DNA from: Halorubrum depositum | GTDB taxonomy: Archaea; Halobacteriota; Halobacteria; Halobacteriales; Haloferacaceae | Assembly (NCBI RefSeq): GCF_007671725.1 | Contig: NZ_VCNM01000001.1 | Span: 1,364,001 to 1,428,000 of the forward strand | Direction: 5' to 3' | DNA: 64,000 nt | Part shown: piece by piece, positions 9,988-19,548 of the stretch | Numbering within the stretch: position 1 is the first letter of the stretch | Layout: each line of letters begins with the position of its first letter | Notes under the pieces: generated by a model | Told to the model about the DNA's origin: nothing | Databases searched by the model: none | What the model saw: the letters and a program-made list of their open reading frames with translations, nothing else | Made by a program: the position numbers and the translations under genes

Positions 9988-10944
9988 ATGAGCCACCACA
10001 CCCTCGCCGCCGACGGGGACGAACTCGACCCGGAGACGGCGGCGAAGGCGGCGGCCGCGCGCGACGCCCTCGGCGAGCGCGACGGCGTCCTCGTCGCCTT
10101 CTCGGGCGGCGTCGACTCCGCGGTCGTCGCCGCGATCGCGCGCGACGCCCTCGGCGACGACGCGGTCGCGTGCACGGCGCGGAGCGAGACCCTGCCGGCC
10201 GCGGAGCTCGACGACGCGAATCGAGTCGCGGGCGAGATCGGGATCCGCCACGAGACCGTGACGTTCTCCGAGCTCGACGACCCGAACTTCGTCGCCAACG
10301 ACGGCGACCGCTGTTACCACTGCCGGACGATGCGGCTCGGCCGAATGTACGATGCGGCCAAGGAGCTGGGTATCGGCACCGTCTGCGACGGGACCAACGC
10401 CGACGACCCCGGCGAGGGGCACCGCCCCGGCCTGCGCGCGGTCGAGGAGCTGGACGTGTTCTCGCCGCTGCTGGACGCCGGAATTTCGAAGGCGGAGGTC
10501 CGCGAGATCGCCGAGGCGTACGACCTGTCGGTCGCCGACAAGCCGTCGATGGCCTGCCTCTCCTCGCGGATCCCGACCGGGCTGGAGGTGACCGAGGCGC
10601 GGCTGACCCGCGTGGAGAAGGCCGAGCGGGTGCTCCGCGAGTGGGGGTTCGAGGGGTTCCGCGTCCGCGACCACGACGGGCTCGCGCGCGTCGAGATCGC
10701 CCCGGACGAGCTGGAGCGCGCGCTCGATCCGGCGTTCGCCGACGCGGTCCACGAACACCTCTCCGACCTCGGCTTCGACTACGTCACCCTCGACATGGCC
10801 GGCTACCGGACCGGCAGCGTGAGCCCGGGCGGTGAGGGAGGCGAAGGAGCCGAAGGAGGCGCGGACGGCGAGGGAGGCGAGGAGGATGACGGCGACAGCG
10901 ATGGGGGCGGCGACCTCGACCTCGGGCGGCAGTACCCGCGCTGA
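9988..10944 (+). CDS. larE: LarE-like ATP-dependent sacrificial sulfur transferase
   Basis: LarE activates a pyridine carboxylate and donates sulfur from its own cysteine when making the nickel-pincer cofactor. Features are the PP-loop FSGGVDSAV (about residue 36), the CYHCR motif near residue 105, TNADD near 128, and KPSMACLSSRIPTG near 180-195. The C-terminal tail after residue ~270 is a low-complexity Gly/Glu/Asp run ending RQYPR. The ATG at 9988 gives the usual length (318 residues); the frame is open further upstream but overlaps the divergent mutS-like start. No larB or larC is nearby, so a role in another sulfur transfer is possible. Confidence 0.85.
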   Translation: MSHHTLAADGDELDPETAAKAAAARDALGERDGVLVAFSGGVDSAVVAAIARDALGDDAVACTARSETLPAAELDDANRVAGEIGIRHETVTFSELDDPNFVANDGDRCYHCRTMRLGRMYDAAKELGIGTVCDGTNADDPGEGHRPGLRAVEELDVFSPLLDAGISKAEVREIAEAYDLSVADKPSMACLSSRIPTGLEVTEARLTRVEKAERVLREWGFEGFRVRDHDGLARVEIAPDELERALDPAFADAVHEHLSDLGFDYVTLDMAGYRTGSVSPGGEGGEGAEGGADGEGGEEDDGDSDGGGDLDLGRQYPR

Positions 10945-11043
10945 GCGGCGGACGCGTGCGGCCCGTGGTGAGGGGCCACCCGCGTTATCACCCGTGAGAG
11001 CCCGACGCGAACGCTTATTAGGAGTGTTGAGGAACCGACAGCT

Positions 11044-11247
11044 ATGAGCGAGGCACAGACGCTCGCGATCATCGCCGGCGGCGTCGGCGGGTCCGTCGGC
11101 GCGTTCGTCGGCGTCGCGGTCGGCGGGAGCGCGCTCACGGCGACGCTGACGACGCTCGTCGTCGCGCTGCTGGTCGGCGGGGCGGTCGTCGCGAGCGCGG
11201 TCATCGCCGGCGACGTGGCGTTCCTCGCGGACGCCGACGGCGAATAA
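11044..11247 (+). CDS. Small two-span membrane protein, unknown
   Basis: Encodes 67 residues with two hydrophobic Gly/Ala/Val helices, about residues 5-30 and 33-55, and an acidic tail ADADGE. A TATA-like sequence (cttattagg, about 11013-11021) lies about 25 bp upstream of the ATG, which supports a leaderless gene. It is followed at once by repeat element A. No function is recognisable. Confidence 0.6.
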   Translation: MSEAQTLAIIAGGVGGSVGAFVGVAVGGSALTATLTTLVVALLVGGAVVASAVIAGDVAFLADADGE

Positions 11248-11731
11248 GTGAGACGGGAACACGGAGTCGCTCGTTTATAAGCGGACAGCTGCGGATCGTC
11301 GGTGAACATCTCCAAAGCCCCAGCCTCGAGGGCTCGCGCGGCTCGCTGCGCGCTTCAGTCGCTCGCTACGCTCGCTCCTTGCAGTGCTTGCGTCGCCGTG
11401 CTTCGCCCTCGCGGCAGCGAGGCGCTTCGCGCCTCTGGCAGCCGGCGGCAAAGCCGCCGGCGACTGCCCCTTTGAGTCCCATCCCGCACAGCAACCGCAG
11501 CCTCACACCTCCCCAACCTCGTCGCTCGCTTCGCTCGCTCCTCCCTCGCGCACGCTCCTCGTGGCCGCCACGGGCGGCCACTCGGAGGCGCGCGCCACCG
11601 CGATCCTGAGTTCCGATCGATCACCACCGACACTCAGGGCTACTTATAAATCAGATCGACAGTCAACGGTCCGCGGATCGATCGAAAAACGAGAACGGGA
11701 CTGCGGCGTCGGACTCGGCGTCCGCCGCGCC
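11248..11731. other. 484-bp intergenic region
   Basis: Apart from repeat copy A and its flanking AT-rich patches there is no supported gene. The AT-rich patch TTTATAAGC at 11274-11282 lies about 25 bp before the conserved GGTGAA start of the element and could be a promoter for a transcript of it. The right patch CTTATAAATC lies beyond the end of mdh, which converges on this region. Confidence 0.5.
11301..11602 (+). repeat. Mosaic hairpin element, copy A
   Basis: First of three related intergenic elements. Anchor 1 is CTCCAAAGCCCCAG (11310-11323). Anchor 2 is GACTGCCCCTTTGAGTCCC (11462-11480), followed by a conserved arm resembling CGCAGCCTCACACCTCCCCA. The end block GCGCGCCACCGCG is near 11590-11602. 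Between anchors are copy-specific hairpins: 9 bp with AAA loop (11441-11461), 7 bp with TTC loop (11419-11435) and 9 bp with a 3-nt loop (11561-11581). TTATAA-type AT-rich sequences flank both sides (11274-11280 and about 11643-11650). No ORF here looks real. See findings. Confidence 0.85.
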
Positions 11732-12646
11732 TCAGGCGATCTTCTCGTACTGCTCGGAGAGCTTCTCGGCGGCCTCGTCGAGCAGGTCGGCCTCGTACTC
11801 GTCGAGGTCCCACTCGACGACCTCCTCGACGCCGTTCGAACCGAGCTTCGCGGGAACGCCGAGCGCGGTGTCCTCGTAGCCGAACTCGCCGTCGAGCACG
11901 ACCGAGCAGGGGAGCACCTCGCCGGTGTCGTTCAGGATCGCCTCGACCGTGTGCGCGACGCCGGTGGCCGGACCCCACTGCGTAGCGCCCTTCCGGCTGA
12001 TCACGTCCATCGCCGACTCCTGGAGGTCCGCGAGGATCTGCTCTTTCTCGTCGGCGTCGAAGGCGGGGTCGCGACCGTCCACGCGAACCTTCGAGAAGAC
12101 GGGCGCCTGCGCGTCGCCGTGCTCGCCGAGGATCGTCGCCTCGACGTTCTTCACGGGCGCATCGAAGCGCTCGGAGAGGACGTAGCGGAAGCGCGCGGAG
12201 TCGAGCCGCCCGCCGAAGCCGACCACCTTGTGGCGGTCGCGGTCGCCCGCCTCGTACAGGTGGCGGTTCAGCAGGTCGACCGGGTTCGAGGTGGTGACGG
12301 TGACGAAGTCGTCGTTGTGCTCGGCGACGGAGGAGCCGATGTCCTCCATGATGGGCGCGTTGTCGCCCGCCAGGTCGATCCGGGTCTGCCCCTCCTGCCG
12401 CGGGATCCCGGCCGTGATCACGACGACGTCCGAGCCGGCGGTGTCCGCGTACTCGCCCTGCCGGACGGTCGTGTTCGAGTCGTAGGCGATCCCGTGGTTC
12501 GTGTCGGCCGCCTGCCCAATCGTCGTCTCGCGCTGGTCCGGGATGTCGACGAAGACGAGCTCGTCGACGACGTCGCGCAACGCGAGGTTGTAGCCGGCCG
12601 CGGCCCCGACGGTCCCCGCCGCACCGATGACGCTCACTTTTGTCAT
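11732..12646 (-). CDS. mdh: Malate dehydrogenase (LDH-like family)
   Basis: Catalyses NAD-dependent interconversion of malate and oxaloacetate in the TCA cycle. The 304-residue length matches haloarchaeal MDH. The N-terminus has the Rossmann motif [11 protein letters not shown] (about 8-18). The substrate loop is [13 protein letters not shown], where the Arg at the discriminating loop position favours malate over lactate. Later conserved parts are TTSNPVD, the Arg in [10 protein letters not shown], and the catalytic His in LGEHGDAQ. It is the haloarchaeal tetrameric LDH-like type. The gene is on its own. Confidence 0.95.
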   Translation of the reverse strand: MTKVSVIGAAGTVGAAAGYNLALRDVVDELVFVDIPDQRETTIGQAADTNHGIAYDSNTTVRQGEYADTAGSDVVVITAGIPRQEGQTRIDLAGDNAPIMEDIGSSVAEHNDDFVTVTTSNPVDLLNRHLYEAGDRDRHKVVGFGGRLDSARFRYVLSERFDAPVKNVEATILGEHGDAQAPVFSKVRVDGRDPAFDADEKEQILADLQESAMDVISRKGATQWGPATGVAHTVEAILNDTGEVLPCSVVLDGEFGYEDTALGVPAKLGSNGVEEVVEWDLDEYEADLLDEAAEKLSEQYEKIA

Positions 12647-12796
12647 ACCGTCTGAAACCGCGGTCGGCCGGCGAGTAAACGTTTCGGAACCTCGTGATCG
12701 GTCGCGTTGGACGGGAGCGGCGGCGGCAGTGCGGGGCGCCGACCGCGCCGAACCGTCGCGAAAACCCTAACTCCCGCGGCCGCGCACTCCCACTCA

Positions 12797-13390
12797 GTGC
12801 CGACGTTCCGCTACCCGTGTCCCGGCTGTCGGACGACCAACAGCCTCCACGACTCCGACTGCGACTTCGAGGGCGTGAGCTGGCCGACCATCGAGAAGGC
12901 GTACACGGATCTTCTGACCGTCCTCACCGCCGAGCCCGACGGGATGGCCGAGTCCACGCTGCGCGAGGCGGTCCACGGCGAGTGGGGCGGGCTCCACAAG
13001 GCCGCGCTCGACGCCTTGGAGCGCGAACAGCGGGTCGTCGAGGAGGGGGGCCGACTCCGGCTGCTCACCGCCGCCGAGTTCAAGGAGCTAGTCTCCGAGC
13101 CGACCCGCGACCCCATGCGGACCGTCTACGAGTACGGCTCCGTCCCGGGCTGCCACGACAACGCCGTCTTCGCGATGGTCGCGTGGTACGAGATGGTCGG
13201 GCTCTCGTGGCCCGAGACCCGCGAGAACGTCGTCGAGTGGCTCCGCGAGTCCGGCGCGTGGGACCGCGGCGGCTTCGAGGAGTCGACCCCCGAGGAGCTC
13301 GTCGACGCCAAGCGCCACGTGTACGACGAGGGGTACGGCTGGAAGGAGAAGGGACAGTCCGCGAAGCGCGTCATCGAGCGCCACCTGTAG
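12797..13390 (+). CDS. Conserved haloarchaeal protein with N-terminal zinc-like motif
   Basis: Using the GTG at 12797 the protein is 197 residues and starts VPTFRYPCPGCRTTNSLHDSDC. The pair CPGC and HDSDC looks like a small metal site. Middle residues ~20-90 look like a winged-helix region (AEPDGMAESTLREA...LEREQRVVEEGGRLRLLTAAE). The C-terminal part is rich in Trp (WYEMVGLSWPETRENVVEWL). The frame is open upstream to an ATG at 12707, but that extension is basic and low-quality. I infer a nucleic-acid-related role only weakly; the family is not named. Confidence 0.75.
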   Translation: MPTFRYPCPGCRTTNSLHDSDCDFEGVSWPTIEKAYTDLLTVLTAEPDGMAESTLREAVHGEWGGLHKAALDALEREQRVVEEGGRLRLLTAAEFKELVSEPTRDPMRTVYEYGSVPGCHDNAVFAMVAWYEMVGLSWPETRENVVEWLRESGAWDRGGFEESTPEELVDAKRHVYDEGYGWKEKGQSAKRVIERHL

Positions 13391-13424
13391 CCCGGTTTAA
13401 GTTCCTTCGCGGCGTCTCGCCACC

Positions 13425-14834
13425 GTGACACACCCGGAGGCCGGCTCGGCGTCGATCGAAGCAGACGCCCTCGACGACGCCGACGTCGCGGCGGAAACCG
13501 GCGACGGCCCGCCGCATCCCCCCGCCGTCGCCAACCCGCGGCGCGCGCTCGCGGTCGTGATCGGCGTCGTGTTCATCGATCTCGTCGGCTTCGGGATCGT
13601 GATCCCCATCCTCCCATTTTACGTCAGATCCTTCGGCGTCAGCGACGCCTTCATCGGCCTGCTCGCGGCGTCGTACTCGCTCGCGCAGTTCCTCGCGGCG
13701 CCCACGCTCGGCCGGCTCTCGGACCGGATCGGGCGCCGACCCGTCCTCCTCGCGTCGCTGGCGACCGCCGGCGTCGCGTGGGTGACGTTCGGTTACGCCG
13801 GCGAGTCGGGCGCGCGGTTCGGGACCGCCGCGGCGCTGGGGACGCTGTTCGCCTCGCGGACGCTCGCCGGGGCGATGGGCGGCAACATCGCCGCCGCGCA
13901 GGCGTACGTCGCCGACATCACGCCGCGGGACCGGCGGGCGGGCGCGCTGGGGCTCGTCGGCGCCTCGTTCGCGCTCGGCTTCGTCTTCGGCCCGGCGATC
14001 GGCGGCCTGCTCGCCGCCGACCCCGTGGTGGCCCGCGCCGACGCCCTCTTCCCGGCGTTCGTGCCGGCGACGGCGTACTCCCTGCCGAGCTTCGCGGCGG
14101 CGGGGATGAGCTTCCTCGCGGTCGGCGTGGGGGCCGCCTTCTTGGAGGAGCCGAGGCGGACGCGGCCGGCGGGGGACGCGGACGGCGCCCGGGCCGGGCG
14201 GACGACCGCGATCGGCCAGTTCCGCGACGCGCTCGCCTCGGTCGCGCTCCGGCCGCTGACGGTCGCGTACTTCGTCGTCGCCGTCGCGTTCGCGGGCGTG
14301 CAGGTGATGTTCATCCCGTACGTCGCGGACGCGTTCGGCTACGACGCGACCGCGGCGGCGTTCCTGCTCACCTACGTCGGCGTCCTCGGCGCGGTGAACC
14401 AGGGTGTCCTCGTCGGGCGGCTCTCGCGGATCGTCCCCTCGCGGACGCTCGTCTCGGCCGGGTCGGTCGTCCTCGGCGGCGCGCTCGTCGCCATCCCTGC
14501 GACCGGGCTCGTCGACCGGTCGCTGGGGGACGTCGCTCTCGGCGGACCGACGTGGCTCACGCTCCCGCTCGTCGCGCTGCTCGTCGCGCTCGCGGCGCTC
14601 TCGCTCGGGAACGCGCTCGTGAACGTCTCGCTCGCGACGCTCGTCTCCGCGTCGGCCGACGACGCGGAACAGGGGGCCGCCTTCGGAGTGACGCAGGGCG
14701 CGTCGAGCCTCGGCCGGACCGTCGGCCCGCCCCTGATGGCCGTCCTCTACACCGTCGCCGTCGCGTCCCCGTTCCTGATCGGCGCGCTCCTCCTCGTGCC
14801 CGTGGCGGTCGCGTTCGGGCGGTCGGCGAGGTGA
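13425..14834 (+). CDS. MFS transporter, drug-exporter-like
   Basis: A 469-residue major facilitator with about 12 hydrophobic spans. After a ~40-residue hydrophilic N-terminus, span 1 carries FIDLVGFGIVIPILPFY, the signature of tetracycline/multidrug antiporters. The loop motif GRLSDRIGRRPVLL between spans 2 and 3 is diagnostic for MFS. Span 5 carries ASFALGFVFGPAIGG. The GTG at 13425 is about 30 bp after a TATA-like gtttaagtt (13394-13402), which supports a leaderless start. Substrate unknown. Confidence 0.9.
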   Translation: MTHPEAGSASIEADALDDADVAAETGDGPPHPPAVANPRRALAVVIGVVFIDLVGFGIVIPILPFYVRSFGVSDAFIGLLAASYSLAQFLAAPTLGRLSDRIGRRPVLLASLATAGVAWVTFGYAGESGARFGTAAALGTLFASRTLAGAMGGNIAAAQAYVADITPRDRRAGALGLVGASFALGFVFGPAIGGLLAADPVVARADALFPAFVPATAYSLPSFAAAGMSFLAVGVGAAFLEEPRRTRPAGDADGARAGRTTAIGQFRDALASVALRPLTVAYFVVAVAFAGVQVMFIPYVADAFGYDATAAAFLLTYVGVLGAVNQGVLVGRLSRIVPSRTLVSAGSVVLGGALVAIPATGLVDRSLGDVALGGPTWLTLPLVALLVALAALSLGNALVNVSLATLVSASADDAEQGAAFGVTQGASSLGRTVGPPLMAVLYTVAVASPFLIGALLLVPVAVAFGRSAR

Positions 14835-14910
14835 GCGGGGGACGAGGTGAGCGGGGAGCGGAGAATCGCCGCGATAGCTTTACGCCGCGCGTCTCCCTCG
14901 TGACTGACAG

Positions 14911-16710
14911 ATGCTCGACCTCGTTCCCGCGTGGCCCGCCGTCGGTTCGCTCGCCGGCGGGGCGGGGGCGCTCGGCCTCGCGCTGGCGATCCGCGAACAC
15001 CGGGGTCGCCCGGGGGTCGACTGGTTCCTCGGCGTGTTCGCCGCACAGGCGACGTGGTGTCTCTCGTACGGCCTCGGCCTCCTCGTCGCGGACCCGACGC
15101 TCCGGGCGGTCCTGGAGGGGACGACGTGGCTCGGGATCGTCTGGACCGGGATCGCCTTCCTCGGCTTCGCGCTGGAGTACACCGGCCGGAGCGACGTGGT
15201 CCGGAGCCGCCTCTTCGCCGCGGTCGTCGGCTTCGGGCTCCTCTCGACGGCCCTCCTCGCCACGAACCCGCTTCACGGGGCGTTCTGGACCGGGTTCGAG
15301 ATCGACCCCGCGTTCGGCGTCTCCACGGCCTCGTACGCGTTCGGCCTCTGGGCGTACCTCGTCGTCGCCGTCGAGACCGTGCTCGTCGCCAGCGCCGTCT
15401 TCCTCCTCGTCGACACTCTGCTCAGCTACGGCCCGCTGTACCGCCGGGAGAGCGCGGCGGTCGCGCTGAGCTCGCTGCCGCCGGGACTTGCGCTCGTCGC
15501 GTGGACGCTGGAGCTCGGGCCGGTGCCGCAGCTCCAGCTCGCCCCCCTGATGTTCGTCCCGCACGTGCTGCTGGACGCGTACGCGTTCGACCGCGCGGAA
15601 ATGTTCGACCGTAACCCGACGACCAGCCGCGCCGCGGAGCGCACCGCGATCGACGACCTCGCCGACCCCATCGTCGCGCTCGCGCTCGACCGGCGCGTCG
15701 TCCGGCTCAACCCCGCGGCCGAGGCGCTGCTCGGCGCCGACGCCGAAACCGCCCGCGACCGCCCGCTGGACGCGTTCCTCGACCCCTCGGTCGGGACGGG
15801 CGGGGAAGGCGACGAGGGCGAGGAGGGCGGCGCCCGCGAGACGGTCGAGGTCGACGCCGGCCACGGCGCAGGGCGCCGCACGTACGCGGTGTCGGCCTCG
15901 CCGCTGACCGACCCCAGCGGGACGCGCGTCGGCTACACGGTCGTCTTCTCCGACGTGACGGAGCGGGAGCGGCGCCGCCAGCAGCTGGAGGTGTTGAACC
16001 GCGTTCTCCGGCACAACCTGCGGAACGACGCCGGCGTCGTCCACGGCTACGGCGGGCTGCTCGCCGACCGCCTCGAGGACCCCGAGCTGGCCCGGATGGC
16101 CGACGCGATCGAGCGGCGGTCGGGCGCGCTGGCCGCGCTCGGGGAGAAGGCCGGCACCGTCGAGCGGCTCCTCGCCGACGGGGCGGCGAGCGCGGTCGCC
16201 GTCGACGAGCTCGTCGAGGGCGTCGTCGCCGAGACGCGCGAACGCGAGCCCGACGCGACCGTCGAGTTCGACGCGGAGCGGGACCCGGAGGCGGGAGGCG
16301 GCGAGCGCGCTTGGGGCTGGACCACCCGCGTGAGGGCCGACGCGCTCCGCGCGGTCGTCGAGAACACCGTCGAGAACGCCGTCGTCCACCACGACGGCGA
16401 GGGCGTCGAGCGCGCTGACGGCGGTCCGTGGGTCCGGGTGACGCTCGGGCGGGAGGGCGGCGGGGGTGGGGAGACGGACGGCCCCGCCCGGTTCCGCCTC
16501 ACCGTCGCCGACGACGGCCCCGGCATCCCCGACCACGAGGTCGAGGCCGTCGAGTCCGGGCGGGAGACCGCGCTCGAACACGGCTCCGGGCTGGGACTGT
16601 GGGTGGTCGCGTGGGGGGCCGCAGCGGTCGGCGCCGACGTCGACTACGCCGAGCGCGAGCCGCGCGGGACGGCTGTGACGGTGTCGATACCGGTCGTAAA
16701 CGAGGAGTGA
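14911..16710 (+). CDS. Membrane histidine kinase with PAS domain
   Basis: A 599-residue sensor kinase. Residues 1-215 form about seven membrane spans of the N-terminal 7TM sensor type common in haloarchaea. Residues ~240-355 form a PAS domain (DPIVALALDRRVVRLNPAAEALL... GYTVVFSDVTERER). The His box is near 365 with NRVLRHNLRND, the haloarchaeal HisKA type. The ATPase domain follows: N box VENTVENAVVHH, G1 DDGPGIP, G2 GSGLGLWVV. There is no response regulator beside it, so partner and signal are unknown. A TATA-like atagctttac lies about 30 bp before the ATG. Confidence 0.92.
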   Translation: MLDLVPAWPAVGSLAGGAGALGLALAIREHRGRPGVDWFLGVFAAQATWCLSYGLGLLVADPTLRAVLEGTTWLGIVWTGIAFLGFALEYTGRSDVVRSRLFAAVVGFGLLSTALLATNPLHGAFWTGFEIDPAFGVSTASYAFGLWAYLVVAVETVLVASAVFLLVDTLLSYGPLYRRESAAVALSSLPPGLALVAWTLELGPVPQLQLAPLMFVPHVLLDAYAFDRAEMFDRNPTTSRAAERTAIDDLADPIVALALDRRVVRLNPAAEALLGADAETARDRPLDAFLDPSVGTGGEGDEGEEGGARETVEVDAGHGAGRRTYAVSASPLTDPSGTRVGYTVVFSDVTERERRRQQLEVLNRVLRHNLRNDAGVVHGYGGLLADRLEDPELARMADAIERRSGALAALGEKAGTVERLLADGAASAVAVDELVEGVVAETREREPDATVEFDAERDPEAGGGERAWGWTTRVRADALRAVVENTVENAVVHHDGEGVERADGGPWVRVTLGREGGGGGETDGPARFRLTVADDGPGIPDHEVEAVESGRETALEHGSGLGLWVVAWGAAAVGADVDYAEREPRGTAVTVSIPVVNEE

Positions 16711-16764
16711 GAAACCGCGTCCGGCGAACGTCAGAAAGTGTCGCTTTCGACCGTTTCAGCCGCC

Positions 16765-17508
16765 TCAGTCGCTTTGTATTCTCGGGGCGAGCATGAAAGT
16801 AACGTGCCCGAGCCCCTCGGCGAACCCGTAGTGGAGCTTGACGGGGAACTCCTCGCCGAGCTCGATGGTGACCTCGGCGTCGCCGGGGATCGCCTTGTTC
16901 ATGTCCTTCAGGTAGTCGAGGCTGAACAGGGAGTCAGCGGGGCCGGCGGTGAGCGCGATGAGGTCCTCGCGGGTGAGCTCGAGGTCGACGTCGTCGGTGT
17001 CGCCCTCGGCCTCGATGAAGAACGCCTCGTCGGTCTCGTCGACGCGCAGGCGGATGTGGTCCGAGACCATGTCGGCGGCCTTGATCCCGCGGTCGATCTG
17101 GGCGCCCTCGACGACGATCTCGGCGGCCAGGTCGAGGTCCGGGATGTCCGGCTCCTGGCGGATGGAGTCGGGGTCGATGAGCGCGAGGGTGTACGAGAGG
17201 CCGTCGATCTCGATGTGGAGCTTGCGGGTCTCCTCGTCGAGTTCGAGGTGGATCAGGTCGCCGGAGTTGGCCATGCCGGCGATGTCCTCCAAACGGGCGA
17301 GGTTGACGCCGATGACGCCGCCGTCGGCCTCGTACGACTCGAACGCCGCGGCTTCGAGCGTCAGGTCGACCATACCCACGTTGGCGGGGTCGACGGCGCG
17401 GATCGAGAGCTCCTCCTCGTTCAGGCGGATCTTACACTCGTCGACCAGCACGCTCACCGAATCGAGCGCGTCCTGAAACGTCGACGCGCCCACGATGGCC
17501 TTGAACAT
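16765..17508 (-). CDS. pcn: DNA polymerase sliding clamp (PCNA)
   Basis: PCNA is the ring-shaped clamp that tethers DNA polymerases, ligase and FEN1. The 247-residue protein starts [18 protein letters not shown] and has two clamp domains of about 120 residues each. Conserved features are [13 protein letters not shown] near residue 38 and the late segment [25 protein letters not shown]. The C-terminus is short. It is a homotrimer in euryarchaea. An oligo-T/A patch (CCTTTTTAGG on this strand, 17532-17541) about 27 bp before the start is a TATA candidate. Confidence 0.97.
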   Translation of the reverse strand: MFKAIVGASTFQDALDSVSVLVDECKIRLNEEELSIRAVDPANVGMVDLTLEAAAFESYEADGGVIGVNLARLEDIAGMANSGDLIHLELDEETRKLHIEIDGLSYTLALIDPDSIRQEPDIPDLDLAAEIVVEGAQIDRGIKAADMVSDHIRLRVDETDEAFFIEAEGDTDDVDLELTREDLIALTAGPADSLFSLDYLKDMNKAIPGDAEVTIELGEEFPVKLHYGFAEGLGHVTFMLAPRIQSD

Positions 17509-17569
17509 ATACGTTCGGCTAGGGCGGTATCACCTAAAAAGGCACCCGATCGGACCGTCACGGAAACGC

Positions 17570-17902
17570 TCAAAGCGACCGGATGAGGCGGGCGACGACG
17601 ACCGCGAGCGTCGCCAGCGCCCGCCACAGGCGGAGCCGCTCGAGCCGGTACGCGAGAGGCTCCTCGTCGCCGTCGTCCGCGTCCGGATCGTCAGGCGGAT
17701 CGACCCCGTCCCGGGACTGGGGCGGCGCCGGCCCGGTCGCGGGCGGTTCCTCGCCGCGATCGCGCGAGTCGCCGTCGCAATCTCTGGGATCGTCGCCGCG
17801 GTCCCGCGAATCGTCGCCGCGATCCCACCGGTCGTCGCTGTGCTCGGTCTCCGATTCGACGATCGGTTCCCTCGTCGGGGGCGCGGGTATCTCGTCGTGC
17901 AT
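17570..17902 (-). CDS. Acidic hypothetical protein with a C-terminal membrane helix
   Basis: The likely start MHDEIPAPPTREP gives 110 residues. The first ~80 are hydrophilic and repetitive with RDRGDD-like repeats (four imperfect copies of DDxRDRG). The last ~25 (LWRALATLAVVVARLI) form one hydrophobic helix, so a tail-anchored membrane protein is plausible. It sits upstream of pcn on the same strand, about 62 bp before the pcn start. The low-complexity repeats make coding prediction uncertain. Confidence 0.45.
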   Translation of the reverse strand: MHDEIPAPPTREPIVESETEHSDDRWDRGDDSRDRGDDPRDCDGDSRDRGEEPPATGPAPPQSRDGVDPPDDPDADDGDEEPLAYRLERLRLWRALATLAVVVARLIRSL

Positions 17903-18060
17903 GGAACTCGCGGCCGGAGGGCGGCCGCACACGACGGTACGGAGTTAATTTATAAATATTCGAGCCGAATCCAAAGTGGAACTGAAAGTCGTCGGCCCGC
18001 CGCGGGGAGTCGGCCCGCGGGGAGTCGACCGCGCCGGGTCGGGCGCCCTCGGCGACGCGC

Positions 18061-19440
18061 TCAGATCAGCGGTTCGACGATCTCGCGGCCCTCGGCGAGC
18101 AGCTCGTCGACCGCCTCCTCGCCGTCGGCCTCGGCGTACACCCGGAGCTTCGGCTCCGTTCCGGAAGGGCGCACGAGCAGCCACGAGCCGTTCTCTAAGA
18201 GGAGCTTGAACCCGTCGAGCGTGACGACCTTCGCGACCCCGTGGCCGCACACCGACTCGGGGATGTGGTCTTCCAGCTCGTCGAGGACGCCCGCCTTGCG
18301 ATCGTCCGGGCAGTCGAGCGACACCTTGCCGGCCGCGATGTGGCCGTGCTCGTCGAGGAGGCGGTCTACGCGCTCGTCGAACGGCTCCGCGGCGTGGGTG
18401 CCCGCGGCGAGCAGCGACATCAACACGCCGTCCTTCTCGCGGACGTGGCCGCGGAGGGTGAAGCCGCCGGACTCCTCGCCGCCGAACAGCGCGTCGTGCT
18501 CCCCCATCGCCTCGGCGACCCACTTGAAGCCGACCGGGGTCTCGTACACTTCCTCGCCGTGCGCCTCGGCGATGCGGTCGACGAGGAACGTCGTGGAGAC
18601 GGTCCTGACGGCGGGCCCGGCGTCGTCCTCCAGCAGCCGGTCGTAGCAGGCGGCGTAGAAGAGGTTCGCGTCGAGCACGCCGCGCTCGGGGGTGACCACC
18701 GCGATCCGGTCGGCGTCGCCGTCGTTGGCAACCCCGAGGTCGACGTCGCTGTCGGGGTCGGTGACGCGGTCGGCCAGGGCTTCGAGGTGCTCCGCGCTCG
18801 GTTCGGGCGAGTCGCCGCCGAACGTCACGTCGCGCTCGCAGCGGAGCCGGACGACTTCGGCGCCGGCCGACTCGAGGAGCGCGTCGGTGACGCCGCGCCC
18901 GCTCCCGTGCATCGCGTCGTACGCGACCGTGAGCCCGTCGAGGTCGGCGCCCACGAGCTCGCGGGCCGCGTCCGCGTGGGCACTCACGAGGTCGACACGG
19001 GAGATCTCGCCGCGCTCGGCCTCGGGGAGGAGGTCGGGCTCGGCGAGCCGGTCGACCACGTCCTCCGTGACGTCCGGGAGCGCGGGCGCGCCGTCGTGCG
19101 GGATGAACTTCACGCCGTTGTACTCGGGCGGGTTGTGCGAGGCGGTGACCATGCAGGCCCCCGCCAGCCCGCGGTCGACGATGGCGTACGCGATCACCGG
19201 GGTGGGGACGTCGCGCTCGGGGAGGATGACGTCGAAGCCGTTGCCGGCGAGGACCTCGGCGAGGCTCTCGGCGAACCCCTCCGAGGTCTCGCGGGCGTCG
19301 TAGCCGACCGCGACCGGCTCGTCGTGACCCGCCGCGTCGAGGTGATCGGCGACCGCCTGCCCCACGATCCGCACGCGCTCGTCGGTGAACGTGTCGAGCG
19401 TCGCCCGCCAGCCGTCCGTGCCGAAGGAGATCTGGTCCAT
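18061..19440 (-). CDS. Phosphohexomutase (phosphoglucomutase/phosphomannomutase family)
   Basis: Interconverts hexose 1- and 6-phosphates, feeding sugar-nucleotide and glycan synthesis. The 459-residue protein starts MDQISFGTDGWRA. The active-site serine loop is MVTASHNPPEYNG (about residue 100), the metal-binding loop is DGDADRIAVV (about 240), the sugar-binding loop is GGEESGGF (about 320), and the phosphate-binding loop near the end is VRPSGTEPKLRVY. It could be PGM, PMM or phosphoglucosamine mutase; the sequence alone does not settle which. The start at 19440 was chosen because it matches the family N-terminus. Confidence 0.93.
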   Translation of the reverse strand: MDQISFGTDGWRATLDTFTDERVRIVGQAVADHLDAAGHDEPVAVGYDARETSEGFAESLAEVLAGNGFDVILPERDVPTPVIAYAIVDRGLAGACMVTASHNPPEYNGVKFIPHDGAPALPDVTEDVVDRLAEPDLLPEAERGEISRVDLVSAHADAARELVGADLDGLTVAYDAMHGSGRGVTDALLESAGAEVVRLRCERDVTFGGDSPEPSAEHLEALADRVTDPDSDVDLGVANDGDADRIAVVTPERGVLDANLFYAACYDRLLEDDAGPAVRTVSTTFLVDRIAEAHGEEVYETPVGFKWVAEAMGEHDALFGGEESGGFTLRGHVREKDGVLMSLLAAGTHAAEPFDERVDRLLDEHGHIAAGKVSLDCPDDRKAGVLDELEDHIPESVCGHGVAKVVTLDGFKLLLENGSWLLVRPSGTEPKLRVYAEADGEEAVDELLAEGREIVEPLI

Positions 19441-19548
19441 GTCGACACCGTCGGCGGCGGGGACAATAAGGTCCGGTGCCGGTCGCGAACCTTGCGGGCC
19501 CCAGACGGGACTCGTCGCGCTTTTGCGCGCGCGGGTCGAAGGACGGGC

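Noticed and set aside
14557-16581. 674-codon minus-strand frame opposite the histidine kinase
   Set aside because: The plus-strand protein has PAS, HisKA and ATPase motifs; the antisense frame has none.
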